Origin: Amanita rubescens
Taxonomy: Eukaryota > Basidiomycota > Agaricomycetes > Agaricales > Amanitaceae
DNA: 64,000 bases
Assembly: GCA_015039365.1 (NCBI GenBank)
Contig: WION01000239.1
Span: 12,501 to 76,500, forward strand
Direction of reading: 5' to 3'
Shown here: positions 8,851 through 18,719 of the stretch, piece after piece
How positions within the stretch are numbered: position 1 is the first letter of the stretch
How the letters are laid out: every line of letters starts with the position of its first letter
The notes under the pieces: generated by a model
Database searches by the model: none
What the model was told of the DNA's origin: nothing
What the model saw: the letters and a program-made list of their open reading frames with translations, nothing else
Program-made: the position numbers and the translations under genes

Positions 8851-11013
8851 ATGGCGTCAGGGCCAGGCAAAAGAAAAACCAAGCAACAAGCCACCTCGAG
8901 CTCCCCCTCGGCATCAGCCGGGAGCTCGCCCCATATAATCCAACGTTCAGCGAGTATCGCGAACTTAGGTAATCCTAGTAACACTAGGGATACCAGTAAG
9001 GTTACGACGAGAACTGTAAGCACCGCCCACGCCGCTTCCCATGCCAAAGTTGCAGCACAATCACCCAAAGGGAAAGGACGAGTACCGGGGACAATTCCAT
9101 TGTCCCCTCCAGTTCACAATACCACGGGACTATCTTCGTTAAGTCCCAGACAACCTGGTTTAGACGTTGAGTCCGGTAACACCTACAACATAATAAGTCT
9201 GAACTCGCCAGTACCCCAGGAGACAGCACAGCTATCTCCGCTAGACATCCAGCCTCCCATGGCTATACGTACAGGAGGCCCTGAATCGATAAGTGATGAA
9301 AGGGAGGTAGCAGAGCTAGCTTCTCCCGCGAAAGAAGACGGATACACCGGCTCGTTTAAAAGACGTGAAGATGCTCGACTTGAGTACATTCCACAAGTCC
9401 AAAGGCCTGTCGGACTCGGGTTCCCGCAAACCAGTCGTCGACTGGGGGAACCCTCACCTCACAATACTCAGTTTTACCCTTACCCACGACCGGGCGACGC
9501 AACTAACAGGAGGCTCGAAGAGACTCAAGCCTCCATATTAGAAGGACAACGAGAAAGCAAAGAACAGCTCTCTCAAATTGCCCACAGAATAGAACAAAGC
9601 AACTCGTTGCTAGCAGACTTGATCTCCGAGTTCAGACGGGACAGGAGATCAATATCATCGGGATCTTACAGAGGAAGATCCCCAAATCCAAGACGAGTTT
9701 CTCTGTCCCCGCTAAACGAAGCCACGGGACAAGATGATGAAAACGAGGAAGAAGCAATGATACTTCAACAGAACGCCGTCGTTCCTCCACAGAACGAGGA
9801 GGCGAACGTAACGAATGACTTTCCCCACCTAATCAGGTCCGGGGAAATGGATGCTCTTATTCAACTAAAGGTCTTGGAATACAAGAGGGATGCGAATAGC
9901 GGATCCCAGCTCAGGGTACATAGGAGAGGTAATCGAGAAACCTCTCCAGACTACGAAACCCGACTGTATAATTCAGCAAACAACTTCGTCTTGACGGAGC
10001 TACGATCAGGCGTAGACGTGAACATACTATTTGAAAGGTTATCCCCGCTACAGAGACAAGCTAGATTCGATAACCCACGTCCTAACACGAGAGCTACGGG
10101 TTCCAATGCCATACCCGTACGCTCTGAACGGAGAGTAAACGAACTCCCCGAGAGTACTCCAAGACGAGAGCAAACGCCAGCTAACATCGGCCACGTAGCT
10201 CCCTCACCATCGGGAAACGGGAGCTCCAACATATCTCGCCAAAGCTCGGTTGGTTCACCAACACAGAAAGGACCGCCGCTCAGTTACGTTGCTAGGAGAT
10301 TAAGGCCTAGCATGTCCATAAGTCACATCGGAGGACTCCCTAACGCGGACCCTCCTGCGACAACAAACAAATCATCTGAACGAACAGATGGTATTGTCCG
10401 ACAAGAAATACAGGACGCGTATATGGCGAGCCAACACAGGTCGGATAAGATTAACGTAGGGAAGATGATGAAAATCCCTCTTCCCGAATATTCCGGAGGA
10501 GAATCCATAGATACATATCTACGGTTTCTCCACGAGATCCTTCTATATCTCGTGAATTACAATGCCATGGGACCAGATGACGATGCAACTAGAGTCGGCA
10601 TCCTAGGATCTACGCTAAAAGATAGAGCATTGAAATGGTATCAACATACCATCCATCTCAACGCGGAGGGATTGTGGACGTTTGAGACGGCCATGATCGA
10701 ACTCAAGAGATACTTTGTTAAGGAGGCCTCATCTCGCGACGCGGCCTCCAAATTCGACCATTTAGAACAGGGCAGTAAAACGGTCATGGAATTACGCAAG
10801 GACTTAGAGAGGTTAAGCCAACTAATGGTTCAACCTCCAACTGAGTACGACATGTCACAACGATTCGTCGACGCGCTCAATGAAGAAATAGCAGGGGCTG
10901 TCGTGAAGTACGGTATCAACCCCGAAAAGAGTCCTTTCGAGTTGATCTTCGAAAAAGCCAACGAAGTAGAACAGGGCTTGTTCTACGAAGATCGACAGAT
11001 CCGACACAAATGA
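8851..11013 (+). CDS. gag: Gag-like protein of the second retrotransposon
   Basis: 720 residues from the ATG at 8851 to a TGA at 11011-11013. The N-terminal two thirds are Ser/Pro/Arg-rich and disordered with a short coiled-coil stretch (about 220-260). The last third, from about residue 555, has a retrotransposon-gag capsid pattern (YLRFLHEILLYLV, LKDRALKWYQ, LKRYFV). The same frame stays open after the TGA into the zinc knuckle and protease, so the TGA interrupts what reads as one polyprotein. It sits where a CGA codon would fit, but readthrough cannot be excluded. Confidence 0.85.
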   Translation: MASGPGKRKTKQQATSSSPSASAGSSPHIIQRSASIANLGNPSNTRDTSKVTTRTVSTAHAASHAKVAAQSPKGKGRVPGTIPLSPPVHNTTGLSSLSPRQPGLDVESGNTYNIISLNSPVPQETAQLSPLDIQPPMAIRTGGPESISDEREVAELASPAKEDGYTGSFKRREDARLEYIPQVQRPVGLGFPQTSRRLGEPSPHNTQFYPYPRPGDATNRRLEETQASILEGQRESKEQLSQIAHRIEQSNSLLADLISEFRRDRRSISSGSYRGRSPNPRRVSLSPLNEATGQDDENEEEAMILQQNAVVPPQNEEANVTNDFPHLIRSGEMDALIQLKVLEYKRDANSGSQLRVHRRGNRETSPDYETRLYNSANNFVLTELRSGVDVNILFERLSPLQRQARFDNPRPNTRATGSNAIPVRSERRVNELPESTPRREQTPANIGHVAPSPSGNGSSNISRQSSVGSPTQKGPPLSYVARRLRPSMSISHIGGLPNADPPATTNKSSERTDGIVRQEIQDAYMASQHRSDKINVGKMMKIPLPEYSGGESIDTYLRFLHEILLYLVNYNAMGPDDDATRVGILGSTLKDRALKWYQHTIHLNAEGLWTFETAMIELKRYFVKEASSRDAASKFDHLEQGSKTVMELRKDLERLSQLMVQPPTEYDMSQRFVDALNEEIAGAVVKYGINPEKSPFELIFEKANEVEQGLFYEDRQIRHK

Positions 11014-12333
11014 AAGTTAAAGCTACCGGACAGGAGCCCCGTAAAAACGAGCTCCAAGCCTATAAAGAAAAAACCCGGTACTAGCTTTAGACTTAACACG
11101 TCCAAAGTTATACAGATGAAAACCAAGGATTATAAACCAACCGGAAGCACGTCTAAACAGATCAAGTGCTTCCATTGCAAACAAAAAGGACACTACAGTA
11201 ACAGATGTCTGAAAAAGAACGGCCGCACCAAACAAGCAGCAAATGTCGAGACAATTGATGAAGAAAACGACGAAGCTGTCGCTAACGCCACTGAAGGGAC
11301 ACACTCCGACTCCCAGCACGAGGACGATGCCTCGGGAGACGAAGAGGAGGAAGAACAATCAGAAGAATCGTCCCATGAACAGTACGAGGACGATGAAGAT
11401 CCCTCGTTAAATGATTGGGCGGCAGAAGCGTTCGTATCTGTTTTAGTCTCCACTCACACCGAGAGTAACGGAGACTATCTTAACCCAAAGAATTCACGAA
11501 GAATAAATGGGACCAAATTAACAGATTGGTCCCAAACGGAAGACACAATCAATGCAAGCCAATCCGAGGAGGAGAGTGACATACTCTCCGAGACAAATTG
11601 CGAATCCGACATCGCAGACACAGCATGCGTCATACGATGTGTTGACGATGATGAAGACGACGTTGCCAAATGTATGAAAGCGTCTGGGATAAATGACGAG
11701 CCAGTCGCATACAGACAACGGGGAACGAAAGACCTCGGGCCGATCAAGGTTGAAGACGGCCCTAAAAGGGATTTCAAACGCCTCGGCGTCATCGAAGGCT
11801 TTATCCGTATTAACGGACATAAAGCCCATGTTTTATTGGACGGCGGAAGTACAATCGATATGATTTCCGCCAACTTTGCCAAAGTTCATCAACTGGACGT
11901 ATTCCAGTTAAAGAAACCCATAAAACTACAAATGGCAACATCAGGATCGCGCTCCTCTATCCAATACGGAGCGCGCGCAGAACTGAAGTTAGGCGACCTC
12001 AGCCAGAGCAGATACTTTGACGTCGTCAACCTGGACAGATACCACGCTATACTTGGTACTCCATTTCTGAAGGAACACGAGGTCTTGCTCAATTATGCCG
12101 GACACGGTTCCTTCAAGCTGAAGAACAAATGGTTCCCCGTCAAAGACGGCGACTTCGGGAACCCTCTCTCTCTAGAAGGGGAGAAAGCGGAGAAATCCGC
12201 TAATAAGAAGAAAGATACAACCAATAAAAAAAAAAAGGAGTCTTCAAGCGTTAAGACTCCAAGCAAGAAGCCAATTGTCAATAAGGCCTCAACCTCGGAC
12301 AAGGTGTCAACGCGCGCTAAACGCGCTGAATGA
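11014..12333 (+). CDS. Zinc knuckle and aspartic protease segment of the second retrotransposon
   Basis: In frame with the gag segment after its TGA; the first ATG is at 11116. It contains a CCHC knuckle (CFHCKQKGHYSNRC) near residue 18 from that ATG, a long acidic stretch (DEEEEEQSEESS), then a retropepsin-like fold with LLDGGSTIDMIS, in which DGG stands where DSG/DTG is usual. The C-terminal tail is very rich in lysine and serine. It ends in another in-frame TGA (12331-12333), after which the frame again continues into reverse transcriptase. Confidence 0.85.
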   Translation, partial: KLKLPDRSPVKTSSKPIKKKPGTSFRLNTSKVIQMKTKDYKPTGSTSKQIKCFHCKQKGHYSNRCLKKNGRTKQAANVETIDEENDEAVANATEGTHSDSQHEDDASGDEEEEEQSEESSHEQYEDDEDPSLNDWAAEAFVSVLVSTHTESNGDYLNPKNSRRINGTKLTDWSQTEDTINASQSEEESDILSETNCESDIADTACVIRCVDDDEDDVAKCMKASGINDEPVAYRQRGTKDLGPIKVEDGPKRDFKRLGVIEGFIRINGHKAHVLLDGGSTIDMISANFAKVHQLDVFQLKKPIKLQMATSGSRSSIQYGARAELKLGDLSQSRYFDVVNLDRYHAILGTPFLKEHEVLLNYAGHGSFKLKNKWFPVKDGDFGNPLSLEGEKAEKSANKKKDTTNKKKKESSSVKTPSKKPIVNKASTSDKVSTRAKRAE

Positions 12334-14193
12334 CGCCAGGCTGCCGAAGACAAAACAAAACCTTCTCCAGAAACCGGCGCAAAGGGAGGGAAAACACTCC
12401 ATATATCTATGGAGGAACGTCTAAGGCTGCGCCAAAAATGGATCGACAAGATCCAAGATTTATACACCCCTCGGGAGCCAACTCTGCCTCCCTTACGGCC
12501 AATCAATCATGAGATTCCGTTAATCAACCCGAATCTCAGAATAATACACAGGGCACCCAAATGCCCCGAAGCACTCAGAGAAGAGCTTAGAGCGAAGGTC
12601 GACAAATACATAAAGGCGGGCTGGTGGGTCCCTACAACCCTCCCATCGTCGGCACCTCTTTTAGTCGTCTTCAAAAAGGACGGAAAGATTCGAACGGTAG
12701 TAGACGCACGACAGCGTAACGACAATACGCTAGCAGATGTTACTACGCTACCGGACCAGGAAACAGTTCGAAGTGACGTTGCAAAAGCTCGCTTTAGAAC
12801 AAAAATAGACCTCTCGGACGCGTTTGAACAAATACGCGTCCTACCCAAACATGAGGATCGTACTGTATTCGCAACCATATACGGTAACATGAAGAGCATG
12901 GTAATGCAACAGGGAGACAAGAACGCGCCTCCCACATTCCAAAAGCTGATGAATCACTCCTTTTCGGATATGATAGCAGTATTCGTACACTGCTATCAGG
13001 ACGACATTTTTGTATTTTCAGATACCCTGGAGGAGCACGAAATGCACCTCCAAAGGGTATTTGATCGATTAAGAGAGCTCAAGCTATATTTAAGCAGCAA
13101 TACCAAAAAACTCGACTTGTTCTCGACCTGGATGGACTGTCTAGGATTCTACGTCAACGACGAAGGAATCTACATCGATCCAGCAAAAATAGACAAAATA
13201 CGGGAGTGGAGAACTCCCAGAAATTACCATGACGTCCAGAGGTTCAGCGGCGTTATACAATATCTCGCCCAGTTCCTCCCGAACGTCACTGATTATACAT
13301 CCCCGATGACTGGGATGTGTAGCAACAATCGAGAATTCGTCTGGACGGATTTCCAAGACGAATGCTTCAAAACACTCAAGAAGCTCGTTTGTAAGAACCC
13401 CGTTTGCAGACCTATCAATGGCCGAATGGAGACGCCTATCTTCGTGATTACCGATGCATCAGCAACAGGCATAGGCGGTATGTACGGCCAAGGACCAACT
13501 TGGGACACAATCAGACCAGCCGGTTTTGTGTCCCGTAAATTCACGTCTGCGCAAATGAACTATTGCACCTGGGAACAGGAATTGCTCGCCGTTCTCGAAG
13601 CGCTTATGCGCTGGGAAGACAAATTGCTCGGTCTTCCCTTCACCATTGTAACAGATCATCAAGCGCTCACGTTCTTCAAGGAAGCGCCGACGAGATCACA
13701 CAGGAGAATAAGATGGTGGGAGTACCTCTCCCGATTCAACTTCACGATGAAGTATCTGAAGGGAGAGGATAACAAAATAGCAGATGCTCTCTCCCGTTAT
13801 TATTCATCAGACGAGCCCGGAGAGATACACAACATCACAACATACGTCAATGCAGATGCTAGATTAGACCCGGAAGGCGATGATTTAACAATCGCTTGCA
13901 ACGCCGAGCTTAGCGCCTTCCAAGTCAATATTCTTCCCGGGGAGGAAAGGGAAGAGATCATCAAAGATCACGTTGAACAGAGAATCAACGATTCTCATCA
14001 GCTTTCATTACACAAAGAACTGGAGACGTCACAGTCTCCCGATTTAAATCTTAAGGACGACAACGTTCAAGCCGTCCTACAACACATTCCGAAGATGTAC
14101 GAAGGCGACAAATTCTTCTCGAACATCTGGAAACATTCAGACCGACATGAAAGATTCAGCTTACACAAAGAGCTTCTCTGGACAGTCAATTGA
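12334..14193 (+). CDS. Reverse transcriptase and RNase H segment of the second retrotransposon
   Basis: Open in the same frame, with the first ATG at 12409 (594 residues). The RT core carries a YxDD box in the form YQDD, preceded by the HCYQDDIFVFS context. The RNase H part shows VITDASATGIGG, the YCTWEQELLAVLEAL helix and TDHQALTFF. It ends at a TGA (14191-14193) followed directly by the integrase zinc finger in the same frame. All catalytic motifs that I can recognise are present. Confidence 0.9.
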   Translation, partial: RQAAEDKTKPSPETGAKGGKTLHISMEERLRLRQKWIDKIQDLYTPREPTLPPLRPINHEIPLINPNLRIIHRAPKCPEALREELRAKVDKYIKAGWWVPTTLPSSAPLLVVFKKDGKIRTVVDARQRNDNTLADVTTLPDQETVRSDVAKARFRTKIDLSDAFEQIRVLPKHEDRTVFATIYGNMKSMVMQQGDKNAPPTFQKLMNHSFSDMIAVFVHCYQDDIFVFSDTLEEHEMHLQRVFDRLRELKLYLSSNTKKLDLFSTWMDCLGFYVNDEGIYIDPAKIDKIREWRTPRNYHDVQRFSGVIQYLAQFLPNVTDYTSPMTGMCSNNREFVWTDFQDECFKTLKKLVCKNPVCRPINGRMETPIFVITDASATGIGGMYGQGPTWDTIRPAGFVSRKFTSAQMNYCTWEQELLAVLEALMRWEDKLLGLPFTIVTDHQALTFFKEAPTRSHRRIRWWEYLSRFNFTMKYLKGEDNKIADALSRYYSSDEPGEIHNITTYVNADARLDPEGDDLTIACNAELSAFQVNILPGEEREEIIKDHVEQRINDSHQLSLHKELETSQSPDLNLKDDNVQAVLQHIPKMYEGDKFFSNIWKHSDRHERFSLHKELLWTVN

Positions 14194-15546
14194 GCGGGAT
14201 ACAAAGTAGTATGCATCCCAGGAGGGCTGATAAAGGGAAAGTCTACACGGGGTCTGATTATAGATGCCTGTCATCAAACGATAGGACATCTAGGCTCAAG
14301 CAAAACGCTCGAATACGTTCAACGCTGGTTCTGGTGGCCGAACATAAAAGAAGACGTCGAGGATTTCTGCTGCTCGTGCGGAAAGTGCCAAGTCACCAAG
14401 GTCTCACGTCTAAAGGCACCAGGATGGGTACACACGATGCCAATCCCTACAAGGCCATGGGAAAGCATCGGAATGGATTTCACTGGTCCTTTCGTCGAAA
14501 TCGGAGGATACGACTATATCCTCCTAGTAATTTGCCGAATGACAGGAATGGTCCACCTCATTCCAACCCGAACCAACGCGTCGGCGAAAGATATCGCCAG
14601 GCTATTCATAAAAGAAGTCGTCAGGCTCCACGGTATACCGGAGTCTGTCGTTTCTGATCGCGACACGAAATTCACCTCCCAGTTCTGGAGTGAATTCAGC
14701 AAAACGTTAGGACAGAGACTATTAATGTCAACATCTTATCATCCTCAAACGGACGGCTCTTCAGAACGAGCCATCCAGACTATGTCTCAAATCCTCCGCG
14801 CCGTCGTAAATGATTATCAAACCAACTGGGTTGAGCAACTCCCGTTGGTTGAATTCGCTATGAATTCAGCCACAAGCGCTTCTACTGGACAAGCCCCTTT
14901 TGAATCCAATTACGGATGGATGCCTCGTATGATCAAGGGAGTCAATTATGACTCCCCACGCGAAGGCGTCCGACAATTCGCAGAAGACATTAGAAACGTC
15001 TTGGACAAGACGTTTGACAAGCTAGTCGTCCAGTGCACAAGACAGGCGATCAAAGCGAATAAGAAACGACGCGAAGGACAACATTTCAAGATGGACGAAC
15101 TGGTTCTCCTGTCTACGGAGAACCTAAACCTCCCTAAAGGACACACAAGGAAGCTGTGCCCTAAATATATTGGACCGTACAAGATCCTCAAAGCCTCTCC
15201 GGAGAGTTCAACTTACAAGCTAGAACTCTCCCCAGATCTCAAGGCACGACGCATTCATGATACTTTCCATGAGAAAGTATTAAAGCCTTATGTCGGGAAC
15301 GACTACGATAAGTTCCCTAAGCATGAATCACGCGTGCGATATGATATTGGAGACGACCCGGAACAGGAATGGGTCGTCAAAGCAATAGAGGACCACAAAT
15401 GGTCCCCCCGTCTTATGTTCAAAGTACGATGGGCATTGGGAGATCACACATGGGAACCCTTACATGTTGTCAACGAACTCGAGGCTCTAGATCAATACTT
15501 AGAGCTCGAAGGGGTTACCAAACCCTCAGATCTCAGAAAACATTGA
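14194..15546 (+). CDS. Integrase with chromo-like C-terminal domain, second retrotransposon
   Basis: Starts with an HHCC zinc finger (CHQTIGH ... CSCGKC), then the catalytic core with Asp in MDFTGPF, Asp in SDRDTKF and Glu in DGSSERAIQ. The first internal ATG is at 14437. The C-terminus has a chromodomain-like stretch (FKVRWALGDHTWEPLHVV). It ends in TGA at 15544-15546. Between this stop and the next ORF the same frame is open for 30 codons. Confidence 0.9.
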   Translation, partial: AGYKVVCIPGGLIKGKSTRGLIIDACHQTIGHLGSSKTLEYVQRWFWWPNIKEDVEDFCCSCGKCQVTKVSRLKAPGWVHTMPIPTRPWESIGMDFTGPFVEIGGYDYILLVICRMTGMVHLIPTRTNASAKDIARLFIKEVVRLHGIPESVVSDRDTKFTSQFWSEFSKTLGQRLLMSTSYHPQTDGSSERAIQTMSQILRAVVNDYQTNWVEQLPLVEFAMNSATSASTGQAPFESNYGWMPRMIKGVNYDSPREGVRQFAEDIRNVLDKTFDKLVVQCTRQAIKANKKRREGQHFKMDELVLLSTENLNLPKGHTRKLCPKYIGPYKILKASPESSTYKLELSPDLKARRIHDTFHEKVLKPYVGNDYDKFPKHESRVRYDIGDDPEQEWVVKAIEDHKWSPRLMFKVRWALGDHTWEPLHVVNELEALDQYLELEGVTKPSDLRKH

Positions 15547-15636
15547 CGTTTATGGGGGTGGCTGTGTACTTTAGGACTGGCCTTCCAGCACCCCCTTAAA
15601 TTCTCACGAGCCAGATTTCATCTGTTAACCACCACC

Positions 15637-17562
15637 ATGTCAGAACATCACACACAACGCCAACAGAACAAATCGGGGAAAGAGGAGTCCAGCCGCAAGC
15701 GGATCTGATCTCCCCAGACTCAACATCAAGACATCGGGAGAGACGAACGCCGGCCACATGTGAGCCGCTCTCCCTCAACCTCGTCAAATCAGGCATCGAC
15801 CGCGATATCATCGGGGAGATCCACGTCTCCCCAGTTTTTCTTAAATGCGTCGGATATCTTCTCTCAAATGCGCCCAGAATGGCAAATCGAGCCCAAGTCG
15901 CACCTCCCTTTACACCTCTCAAACTGCCGTGATTGCGCACACTTTGCGCAACATGTCAAGAATGAGACGTCGGGAGGCGCATTGGAGATCTTCAACAAAA
16001 AACAACGACACCACTGGCGTGAAGCGCTAGATGATGAGATTGAAGATCGCTGCCACGAGGCATACCGACGCGGCCAAAAGGACAACGACGACGAGATATT
16101 AAGGCTGAGAAACGAGCTCAGCCGATGCCACAGACGAGTCGAAAACTTAGAGAGAAATATAGACGACCTGGAGCGTCGAAACAACGCGCTCCGTTCCTCT
16201 TATCAACACGGAGGGTCTCAACGGCCCTCCACCACCTTTGGAAGGGGAGGATCCCGCCCGTTACTAGCGGAAAGAAAAAGATCACTTTCTCCAAAACGTC
16301 AACTACCCATGCCAACCGCATCGTCGTCAAAGAAACAACTCACTCCGCCGCCACAGGAAATGGCTGTCGACACAGAGTCAAAAATGACATCTATCGCAGC
16401 CAAGGGAAAGGAGCCGACCAGGCCCCTCAACCGCATGTACCAATCGGACGAAGAGGACGACGATGACGACGAAGTATCAATCAATAGCAGTAACATGGAT
16501 CATCTCGGAGGCGATAATAACTCGCCTCCTCACACCGATGCCGAAGAGAAAGAAGAAGAACTAGGCCTAATGAGTAGATATATCGGAGACCCGGCACCGT
16601 TCCGTCTCCATAAGAACTCAAAGGCCTTTCAGAGCAAACACGGACACGCATGCATGGACTGGAGAGACGGCACCAACTGGAACACGACCAGCTTCAAGCT
16701 GTTCAGAAAACGAGATGCAAACAAGACCAGCCGCTGGATGTGGAGTAGCGGCTTCCCTATGCAGATGGCTCGGGAGGCCGCAATAATTCCATTTGACCAA
16801 CGATCGCTTGCACAACGATGGACGATTCGAGAGGCCACCCGAGCCGGGTTCCTGCCGCTGGACGATACCAGCGAGGAGCCAGACGTCGAATCCCTAGCGA
16901 AAGACGGTTGTCTACCTGCATACATACGCCGAGGAGAAGGCAATCGTCTCAACGTCAAGGACGTCACTGCCTGGCTCCTCTTCAAGATGACGGAGCCAGA
17001 AGAACCAGAACTAGTCGAATGGTTCTGGTGGGCGTCATGCACTCTATTCAGCGAACTTGGACGATACGCAAACGAGATGTCCACGCTCGGTCTCAGAGAC
17101 GATGGCCAAACTCTGGCCCCCCTACGTTTTGTTCAGAATGGGGAGCCAAATCAAGAAACACTCGTTCGGCACTTCAAGCAATGCGGCATCCGAATACAAG
17201 ATGCAAACGAACACCTTCTGGACTTCAGCAAGATATACATCGCGAACATCAAGCCACCGACGGTACCAGACTGGTCCCGGATACCCCCATCCAACCCTAG
17301 GGTATCCCGACCATCTATCAACCAACGGCGTAAGCGTGGCAACAAGGCATTCGTCGATCGAAACTTACCCGTACCTGGACGCAGTCAAAGGCACCTCGTC
17401 GACCGAATCAGTGATGGGTCTCATGCCAGCTCTCACACGTCGTTACCGCCAGTTTACATCGACAGGACACCGTCAGGCTCTGCTCCTGAATTCCCTTCTG
17501 AACCGCAGACCGGGAATTCATCACGGCCTCCTACAAACGAAGACCGTATGCACGTCGAATGA
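15637..17562 (+). CDS. Extra ORF downstream of integrase, unknown function
   Basis: About 640 codons in sense orientation between integrase and the 3' LTR, in the same frame as pol, with one in-frame TGA at 15706-15708; the uninterrupted part is about 600 residues. N-terminal region Ser/Arg-rich. A coiled coil spans roughly residues 145-185 of the uninterrupted part (ILRLRNELSRCHRRVENLER). It is followed by a Ser/Pro-rich linker, an acidic run (DEEDDDDDE) and a tryptophan-rich globular half (SRWMWSSGFPMQM, EWFWWASCTLF). There is no signal peptide and no membrane segment, so it does not look like an envelope. I do not recognise the family. The globular half resembles the tryptophan-rich style of fungal transposon proteins, but this is only an impression. 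Confidence 0.75.
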
Positions 17563-17619
17563 TATTTAGGCACAACCTTAGATATCAGATCTCCCTCATC
17601 TTACCCTCGGGTCGATCTT

Positions 17620-17630
17620 GTGGGGGAGGG
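17620..17630 (+). other. Polypurine tract of the second retrotransposon
   Basis: GTGGGGGAGGG directly abuts the TG of the 3' LTR, as expected for plus-strand priming. Confidence 0.85.
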
Positions 17631-17905
17631 TGTAACAGGTCGTTCGGAGGCTTATATATTCAAGATACCCTAGGACGGGAGCTAATCCTAGCTCCCTCAT
17701 TATCCCCCATATATAGTTTCCTTTTATAGTAGGTAGTCACTTAGTATACCATATGCGCTAGTCACGTAGTCACGGTTCACTTTTACTTAACTTGTACTCA
17801 CCACACGCGCACCCGCACAGTCTCAATAGACATTGATCCAGTGCAAGGCGCAAGGTGCGAACAGTCCCGGAACCATCCCCTGGTTCCGTCTTAGTAAACG
17901 TTACA
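17631..17905 (+). repeat. 3' LTR of the second retrotransposon (275 bp)
   Basis: Same length and ends as the 5' LTR. The differences at 17637, 17709 and 17819 are all CA where the 5' LTR has CG. Followed by the target duplication CAGAT. Confidence 0.95.
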
Positions 17906-18719
17906 CAGATGGCCTCGAGCCATGCCTCAGGGCCAGGCTTGAGGTTCTTGATGAATGTTCCAGGGCAGGGTGCCACTAGGCCATTGCTGCCAGCAGGTGG
18001 GCATATGCTAGTTGTCAGATTCAGCTCCGGCTGGGGGTGAGTGACTGTCACAAGAGGAAGTTGCTGACATTGGTGCTGGATGTCCAAGTCCTTGTTGGTG
18101 GGAGACCCTGCTCCCCATTGTCCAGCCTGTGCCACAGCCACATGGATAGTACTAACAAGAGTGCTTGTGAGGGAATGGAACTCAGCTCTGCTCACTGGCT
18201 GCAGGGCCTGATGCTTGCCCATGAAGCTCTTATCAGCTTCATTTTGAATTGGGGATAATGTGTCACTATGTCCCATTTCATAACTTTGTAATGAGTCCAT
18301 TAGGTACTTCATCAAGGTTTCAACCTAATTTGTAGTGATTTGTGAATGAACCCATGGATAATGAAAATAGAGATCAAAGTTAATCAGTAAGCTGACAGGA
18401 TTGAACAGGTGAGATACCACCATCACATACATTTTCTCCTCTGCCCAACCTCCCCACCACCGCACAATGCTCAGTGACCACCTCCTCCCCAGTGGCACAT
18501 GCATGAATCAGTACTGAGCCCCACCCCAACAAAAGGAGTGCATTGTGAAGTCCTTCTTCACTCCTGTGCTGCTCGCAAATTCATTGATCAAACCTTGGAT
18601 CCTCTTCATCAAGATCTCAGCATGGGGCTGTGGGACTCCATTCAACCCAATGTTCAGGAAGACATGGCTCTTCTCTTCATCATTCCACCCACCAAGCATT
18701 TCTTTCAGGCAATGGAGCC
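17906..18719 (-). pseudogene. Core of a decayed tyrosine-recombinase (HxxR family) gene
   Basis: The minus strand carries a degraded catalytic core: HSFCWGGAQY, then a stop, then RWSLSIVRWWGGWAEE. An intron with intact GTATGT...TAG borders (18325-18430) joins this to LMKYLMDSLQSYE. From memory of this Agaricomycete family, the first motif is normally H-x-x-R followed by R; here both arginine positions read Cys and Trp, and a third is TGA. All three are what C-to-T change at CGN codons gives. The gene is dead. It is interrupted upstream by a MITE and downstream by the second LTR element. Family assignment to Crypton-like or other YR transposons is tentative. Confidence 0.6.

Larger units (their letters stand above)
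8440..17905 (+). mobile_element. Second Ty3/gypsy LTR retrotransposon with extra 3' ORF and in-frame TGA codons
   Basis: 9466 bp, flanked by a perfect 5-bp target duplication CAGAT (8435-8439 and 17906-17910). LTRs are 275 bp with TGTAAC...GTTACA ends and differ at three positions. Inside, gag, zinc knuckle plus protease, RT-RNase H, integrase plus chromo-like tail, and an additional ORF all lie in the same reading frame from 8851 to 17562. That frame is interrupted only by TGA codons at 11011, 12331, 14191, 15544 and 15706, plus the final stop. A good polypurine tract precedes the 3' LTR. Probably a recent insertion now decaying, unless TGA is read through. Confidence 0.95.

Noticed and set aside
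15637..17562. Extra retrotransposon ORF as an envelope gene
   Set aside because: No signal peptide, no membrane-spanning segment and no glycoprotein-like cysteine pattern.
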